Shown in pieces: positions 60,356 to 64,000 of a DNA stretch of 64,000 nt. Source of the DNA: Myxococcota bacterium (GTDB taxonomy: Bacteria > Myxococcota_A > UBA9160 > UBA4427); assembly GCA_041389495.1 (NCBI GenBank), contig JAWKRT010000004.1, forward strand, positions 186,001-250,000, read 5' to 3'. A program made the translations under genes and the position numbers. The notes beneath the pieces were generated by a model. It was not told the origin of the DNA. It saw only the letters and a list, made by a program, of their open reading frames with translations, and did not search any database. How positions within the stretch are numbered: position 1 is the stretch's first letter; each line of letters starts with the position of its first letter.

Positions 60356-60728
60356 CGCGGTGTGAGTCGCCCGGCGCGGGGCCTCGGTGTCGGTTGCACG
60401 TCGCTCGCTCTCTCCGAGGTCGCATCGCGGGCGGGCGCCCCGCGCCGGCGGACGATTCCGTGCCGACGCCTGCGCGCGGTCTGCGCACGCGCTGCCGCGG
60501 CGGGGCAGTCTAGCGGGCTCCGGCCGCCGCTCCTCCCGCCTTCGGAGGCCGGACGCCACCCGCGCGACGGCGTTCCGTCACGGGTCGCTCCGCGCGGGCC
60601 ACTCGCCCTTGTCGGAGTCGGCCCGTCGCGCGTTGAGCCGCGCGCGACTCGGGTATGCTCGCGCGCTCGCGAGGGGCGCATCGGGGAGAGGCCCGCGGAC
60701 ACCGGGCGCGAAGGCGAGGCAACGGACG
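60356..60728. other. Divergent promoter region between the DprE operon and the carbamoyltransferase
   Basis: 373 bases. TTGAGC at 60633-60638 and TATGCT at 60654-60659 with a 15-base spacer may start the plus-strand operon, though the spacer is short. No convincing minus-strand promoter, structured RNA or small gene was found. Confidence 0.35.
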
Positions 60729-62558
60729 ATGAACATCCTCGGGATCTCGGCGTACTACCACGACAGCGCCGCCTGCCTGGTCCAGGACGGGCGCATCGTG
60801 GCCGCCGCCCAGGAGGAGCGGTTCACCCGCAAGAAGCACGATCACGAGTTCCCCCGCCACGCGATCGACTACTGCCTGCGCGAGGCCGGGATCTCGCACG
60901 AGGACGTCGACCTCGTCGCGTTCTACGACAAGCCGCTGCTCAAGTTCGACCGCCTGCTCGAGACGTACGTGAGCTATGCGCCGCGCGGCTTCAAGCTCTT
61001 CCTCATGGGCCTGCCGCTCTGGATCAAGCAGAAGCTCCACACGCCGCGCGAGCTGCGCGAGGGGCTCGACGGGCGCTACGCGGGCCGCTTCGTGTTCACC
61101 GAGCACCACGAGTCCCACATCGCGAGCGCCTTCCTCCCGTCGCCGTTCGACGAGGCCGCCATCCTGACGCTCGACGGCGTCGGCGAGTGGGCGACCGGCT
61201 CGATCGCGGTCGGGCGCGGCCATCGCATCGAGCTCCTCCAGGAGCTCCGCTTCCCGCACTCCCTCGGGCTCCTCTACTCCGCCTTCACGTACTTCACGGG
61301 CTTCAAGGTCAACAGCGGCGAGTACAAGCTGATGGGGCTCGCGCCGTACGGCGAGCCCGTCTACGCGGACGCGATCTTCGAGCACCTCCTCGACCTCCGC
61401 GAGGACGGATCGTTCCGCATGGACATGTCGTACTTCGCGTACTGCACGAACGACGTCATGACGTCGCCGAAGATGGACGCGCTCTTCGGGGGGCCGCCGC
61501 GCAAGCCCGAGAGCGAGATCACGCAGCGCGAGATGGACATCGCGGCATCGATCCAGGTCGTGACCGAGGAGATCGTCCTGCGCATCGCGCGCCACGCGCA
61601 TGCGAAGACGGGGATGCGCAACCTCTGCCTGGCCGGCGGCGTGGCGCTCAACTGCGTGGCGAACGGGCGGATCCTGCGCGAGGGGCCGTTCGACCAGGTG
61701 TGGATCCAGCCCGCGGCGGGCGACGCGGGCGGCGCGCTCGGCGCCGCGCTCTTCGTGTGGCACCAGCTGCTCGACAACCCGCGCGCCCCCGGCGGCCGGG
61801 ATGCGATGCAGGGCTCCCTGCTCGGCCCGCGCTACGGGCACGACGAGATCCGCGCCTTCCTCGACGGCGCCGGCGCCGTGTACGAGTACTACGAGGACGA
61901 CGAGAAGGCGGTCGACCGGATCGCAGAGCTGATCGCGACGGAGAACGTCGTCGGGCACTTCGGCGGCCGCATGGAGTTCGGCCCGCGCGCGCTCGGCGCG
62001 CGCTCGATCCTCGGCGACGCGCGGTCGTCGAAGATGCAGGCGACGATGAACCTGAAGATCAAGTTCCGCGAGTCGTTCCGGCCGTTCGCGCCCGCCGTGC
62101 TCCGGGAGGACGTGGACGAGTACTTCGAGATGCGGCCGAACGAGGATTCGCCGTACATGCTGCTCGTCGCGCCCGTGCGTCCCGAGAAGCGCCTGCCCGT
62201 CGACGACGACGGCCGGAAGGGCCTCGACAAGCTCAAGCAGCTCCGCTCCGTCGTTCCCGCGATCACGCACGTCGACTTCTCGGCGCGCGTCCAGACGCTC
62301 GACGACGAGCGCCATCCGCGCTTCGCGGCGATCGTGCGACGCTTCAAGCAGCGCACGGGCTGCCCGGTCGTCATCAACACGAGCTTCAACGTCCGCGGCG
62401 AGCCGATCGTCGAGTCGCCCGCGGACGCGTACCGCTGCTTCATGGCGACGAACATGGATGTCCTGGCACTCGAGAACTTCGTGCTGCTGAAGAAGCAGCA
62501 GCCGGACGCGCAGGACATCGACGTCGCCGCCTACCTGGCGGAGTTCGCGCTCGACTAG
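60729..62558 (+). CDS. Carbamoyltransferase (NodU/CmcH family)
   Basis: 609 residues, standard length. Carbamoyl-adenylate domain: MNILGISAYYHDSAACLVQDG, metal site EHHESHIASAF (about 121-131), TLDGVGEW and NSGEYKLMGLAPYG. The C-terminal O-carbamoyl transfer part has GGRMEFGPRALGARSIL and INTSFNVRGEPIV. It adds carbamoyl groups to a sugar or natural product. Neighbouring SxtJ and DUF5989 genes are typical companions. Targets in the surface polysaccharide are likely, given the region. Confidence 0.92.
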   Translation: MNILGISAYYHDSAACLVQDGRIVAAAQEERFTRKKHDHEFPRHAIDYCLREAGISHEDVDLVAFYDKPLLKFDRLLETYVSYAPRGFKLFLMGLPLWIKQKLHTPRELREGLDGRYAGRFVFTEHHESHIASAFLPSPFDEAAILTLDGVGEWATGSIAVGRGHRIELLQELRFPHSLGLLYSAFTYFTGFKVNSGEYKLMGLAPYGEPVYADAIFEHLLDLREDGSFRMDMSYFAYCTNDVMTSPKMDALFGGPPRKPESEITQREMDIAASIQVVTEEIVLRIARHAHAKTGMRNLCLAGGVALNCVANGRILREGPFDQVWIQPAAGDAGGALGAALFVWHQLLDNPRAPGGRDAMQGSLLGPRYGHDEIRAFLDGAGAVYEYYEDDEKAVDRIAELIATENVVGHFGGRMEFGPRALGARSILGDARSSKMQATMNLKIKFRESFRPFAPAVLREDVDEYFEMRPNEDSPYMLLVAPVRPEKRLPVDDDGRKGLDKLKQLRSVVPAITHVDFSARVQTLDDERHPRFAAIVRRFKQRTGCPVVINTSFNVRGEPIVESPADAYRCFMATNMDVLALENFVLLKKQQPDAQDIDVAAYLAEFALD

Positions 62559-62583
62559 ACGCGCGCGGAGTGGAGACGACGCC

Positions 62584-63033
62584 ATGGCCCAGATGATCGA
62601 GCTCAACCTCTCCCCCGACGCGCGCACGCTGCGGCAGTTCGGCTTCATCGCACTCGGTGGCTTCGCCGCGCTGGCGGCGCTCGCCTGGTTCGAGAAGCTC
62701 GTGTTCGCGGGCGGCTGGCTCGGCGCGGCGCGCCCGACCGTGGCCGGGGTGCTGCTCGCGCTCGGCGTCCTCGCGGCGCTCACGTCGCTCGTGTATCCGA
62801 AGGCGAACAAGTGGCTCTTCGTCGGGCTCTCGATCGCCGCCTTCCCGATCGGGTTCGTGCTCTCGTACGTGATCCTCGGCGCGCTCTTCTTCCTCGTGAT
62901 CACGCCGATCGGCGTGCTGCTGCGCGCGTCCGGGAACGACCCGATGAACCGCGCGTTCCGCGCGGACCAGACCAGCTACTGGACGGATTGCCGTCCCGCG
63001 CGACCGCCCGAGAGCTACTTCAAGCAGTTCTAG
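62584..63033 (+). CDS. SxtJ family membrane protein
   Basis: 149 residues with three to four hydrophobic segments (IALGGFAALAALAWF, VAGVLLALGVLAALTSLVY, FVGLSIAAFPIGFVLSYVILGALFFLVI-type). The end DPMNRAFRADQTSYW resembles other SxtJ-like proteins found beside carbamoyltransferases. Function unknown; the name comes from saxitoxin clusters. A second ATG at 62593 is possible. Confidence 0.8.
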   Translation: MAQMIELNLSPDARTLRQFGFIALGGFAALAALAWFEKLVFAGGWLGAARPTVAGVLLALGVLAALTSLVYPKANKWLFVGLSIAAFPIGFVLSYVILGALFFLVITPIGVLLRASGNDPMNRAFRADQTSYWTDCRPARPPESYFKQF

Positions 63034-63068
63034 CCTGGCGCGGCGACGCCGCGCGGGGAGGAGAAGCC

Positions 63069-63272
63069 ATGTCGGAGAAGAAGGACGCGAAGGACTTCGC
63101 CTCGCAGGCGGCCCGGGGCGAGCAGCAGGGCATCGTCAGCGAGTTCGTCGAGTTCCTGAAGGACAACAAGAAGTGGTGGCTCGCGCCGATCGTGCTGTCG
63201 GTGCTGGGCCTCGGCGCGCTCGTCCTGCTGGGCGGCAGCGCGGCGGCGCCGTTCATCTACACGCTCTTCTGA
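63069..63272 (+). CDS. DUF5989-type small membrane protein
   Basis: 67 residues. A charged N-terminal part is followed by EFVEFLKDNKKWWLAPIVLS and a hydrophobic C-terminal segment ending in FIYTLF. This EFxxFLxxxKKWWLxPI pattern marks the DUF5989 family, which accompanies SxtJ and carbamoyltransferase genes. Function unknown. GGGGAGGAG precedes the ATG. Confidence 0.8.
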   Translation: MSEKKDAKDFASQAARGEQQGIVSEFVEFLKDNKKWWLAPIVLSVLGLGALVLLGGSAAAPFIYTLF

Positions 63273-63438
63273 CCGGCGTGCGCGGGAGGCGCGGAGGGCG
63301 GGGCGAGCGCGGTCAAGGCGCGCTCGCGATCGAGCCGATGTGCCGTGGCGCGCGCCGCGAAGGCGGGTCGTCGGGGGGACGGCCCGGATCGCGGGGCGAG
63401 GCCGCCGGCCGTGCGCCGGCGGACGCGAGGCGGGGCGC

Positions 63439-64000
63439 GTGCGGGACTGGCTGATCAAGAGCGTCCTGCTCGCGTGGCCGCTGATCACGGTCGTCGTCGT
63501 CTCGTCGGCCCGCCCGGCGATCGCCGCCGCGTCGCTCATGCTGGGCACGATCCTCTTCCTGCCCACGCGCTTCGCCTTCGACTTCCCGCTGATCCCGCCG
63601 ACCGGCCGCGAGGAGATCGCCTCGCTCGCGCTCTTCGCGTCGGTGCTGTTCCTGCATCCGCGGCGCATCCTCCGCATCCGTCCGGGCCTCGGCGTCGAGG
63701 GCGTCGTCTTCCTGCTGATGCTGGCCTCGATCGGCACGGCGCTCACGAACGGCGACGTGCTGACCTACGGCCCGCGCATCCTGCCGCGACTCGTCCCGTA
63801 CGACGCCGTGTCCGACGCGGTGCGCGACTTCCTGCGCTTCTTCCTTCCGTTCGTGATCGGCCGCGCGATGTTCCGCTCTCGCCGCGACCTGCGCGATCTG
63901 CTCCTCGTGATCGTCGTGGCCGGGCTCGTGTACTCCGCACTCATCCTGATCGAGCTGCGCCTGTCGCCCCAGCTGAACCGCTGGATCTACGGCTTCTTCC
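63439..64000 (+). CDS. O-antigen polymerase/ligase-like membrane protein, 3' end cut by window
   Basis: At least 187 residues from a GTG preceded by GAGGCGGGG, running off the window end. Several membrane segments (VLLAWPLITVVVVSS, SLMLGTILFLPTRFAF, VFLLMLASIGTALTNGD) are followed by DAVRDFLRFFLPFVIGRAMF and LLLVIVVAGLVYSALILIEL, then LSPQLNRWIYGFF. That last pattern recalls O-antigen ligase/polymerase-type proteins of exopolysaccharide clusters. The assignment is from pattern recognition only. Confidence 0.72.
   Translation, partial: MRDWLIKSVLLAWPLITVVVVSSARPAIAAASLMLGTILFLPTRFAFDFPLIPPTGREEIASLALFASVLFLHPRRILRIRPGLGVEGVVFLLMLASIGTALTNGDVLTYGPRILPRLVPYDAVSDAVRDFLRFFLPFVIGRAMFRSRRDLRDLLLVIVVAGLVYSALILIELRLSPQLNRWIYGFF

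Overview
The window is very GC-rich DNA (roughly 70% or more by eye) with strong G/C preference at third codon positions. Genes are tightly packed and many are joined by 4-base GTGA or ATGA stop/start overlaps. The gene content suggests a myxobacterial or deltaproteobacterial-type Gram-negative. The pointers are an MglA-like GTPase with the diagnostic threonine, a PATAN (DUF4388) regulator, an initiation factor 3 that starts with AUC and carries an acidic tail, a fused isobutyryl-CoA mutase, and exosortase-associated proteins (EpsI and a CAAX-protease-like protein). This placement is inference. No rRNA gene, phage, IS element or CRISPR array was seen.

Layout. 1-4051: cysteine desulfurase, mnmA, rnc and era in one coupled operon (tRNA thiolation, RNA processing, ribosome assembly). 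4083-11323: a B12 acyl-CoA mutase locus with a MerR regulator, fused isobutyryl-CoA mutase (icmF), methylmalonyl-CoA mutase and its MeaB GTPase. 11438-16133: MglA-like GTPase, ribBA behind a strong promoter, then a MoxR ATPase and VWA protein pair. 16134-16662: an intergenic region with a promoter, structured stretch and terminator on the minus strand, a candidate small RNA. 16663-22060: miaB, then a coupled signalling trio (receiver/degenerate GGDEF, pseudo-receiver/PATAN, cyclic-nucleotide-binding-like). 22157-29803: guaB, guaA, dnaE and a secreted protein. 29841-38146: tRNA-Val, then thrS-infC-rpmI-rplT-pheS-pheT-ihfA-merR, the classic translation operon, and a small ABM-domain protein.

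38382-48098: tRNA-Pro, exported beta-helix and HEAT lipoproteins, an MBOAT O-acyltransferase/SGNH/sulfotransferase set, an enoyl-CoA hydratase, and two exported beta-propeller-type proteins on the minus strand. 48379-54969: pcm, a LysM-M23 lipoprotein, apt, a tandem PilZ protein (minus), tRNA-Arg, a CAAX-protease-like membrane protein, small exported or soluble unknowns, and a polyprenyl-phosphate-type glycosyltransferase.

54966-64000: a cell-surface polysaccharide region. On the minus strand are a UDP-xylose synthase-type decarboxylase, EpsI, and a translationally coupled DprE2-DprE1-(HAD+UbiA) set. That set contains the apparent enzymes for decaprenyl-phosphoryl arabinose synthesis. Diverging from it are a carbamoyltransferase, SxtJ-like and DUF5989 small membrane proteins, and the start of an O-antigen-polymerase-like protein cut by the window end.
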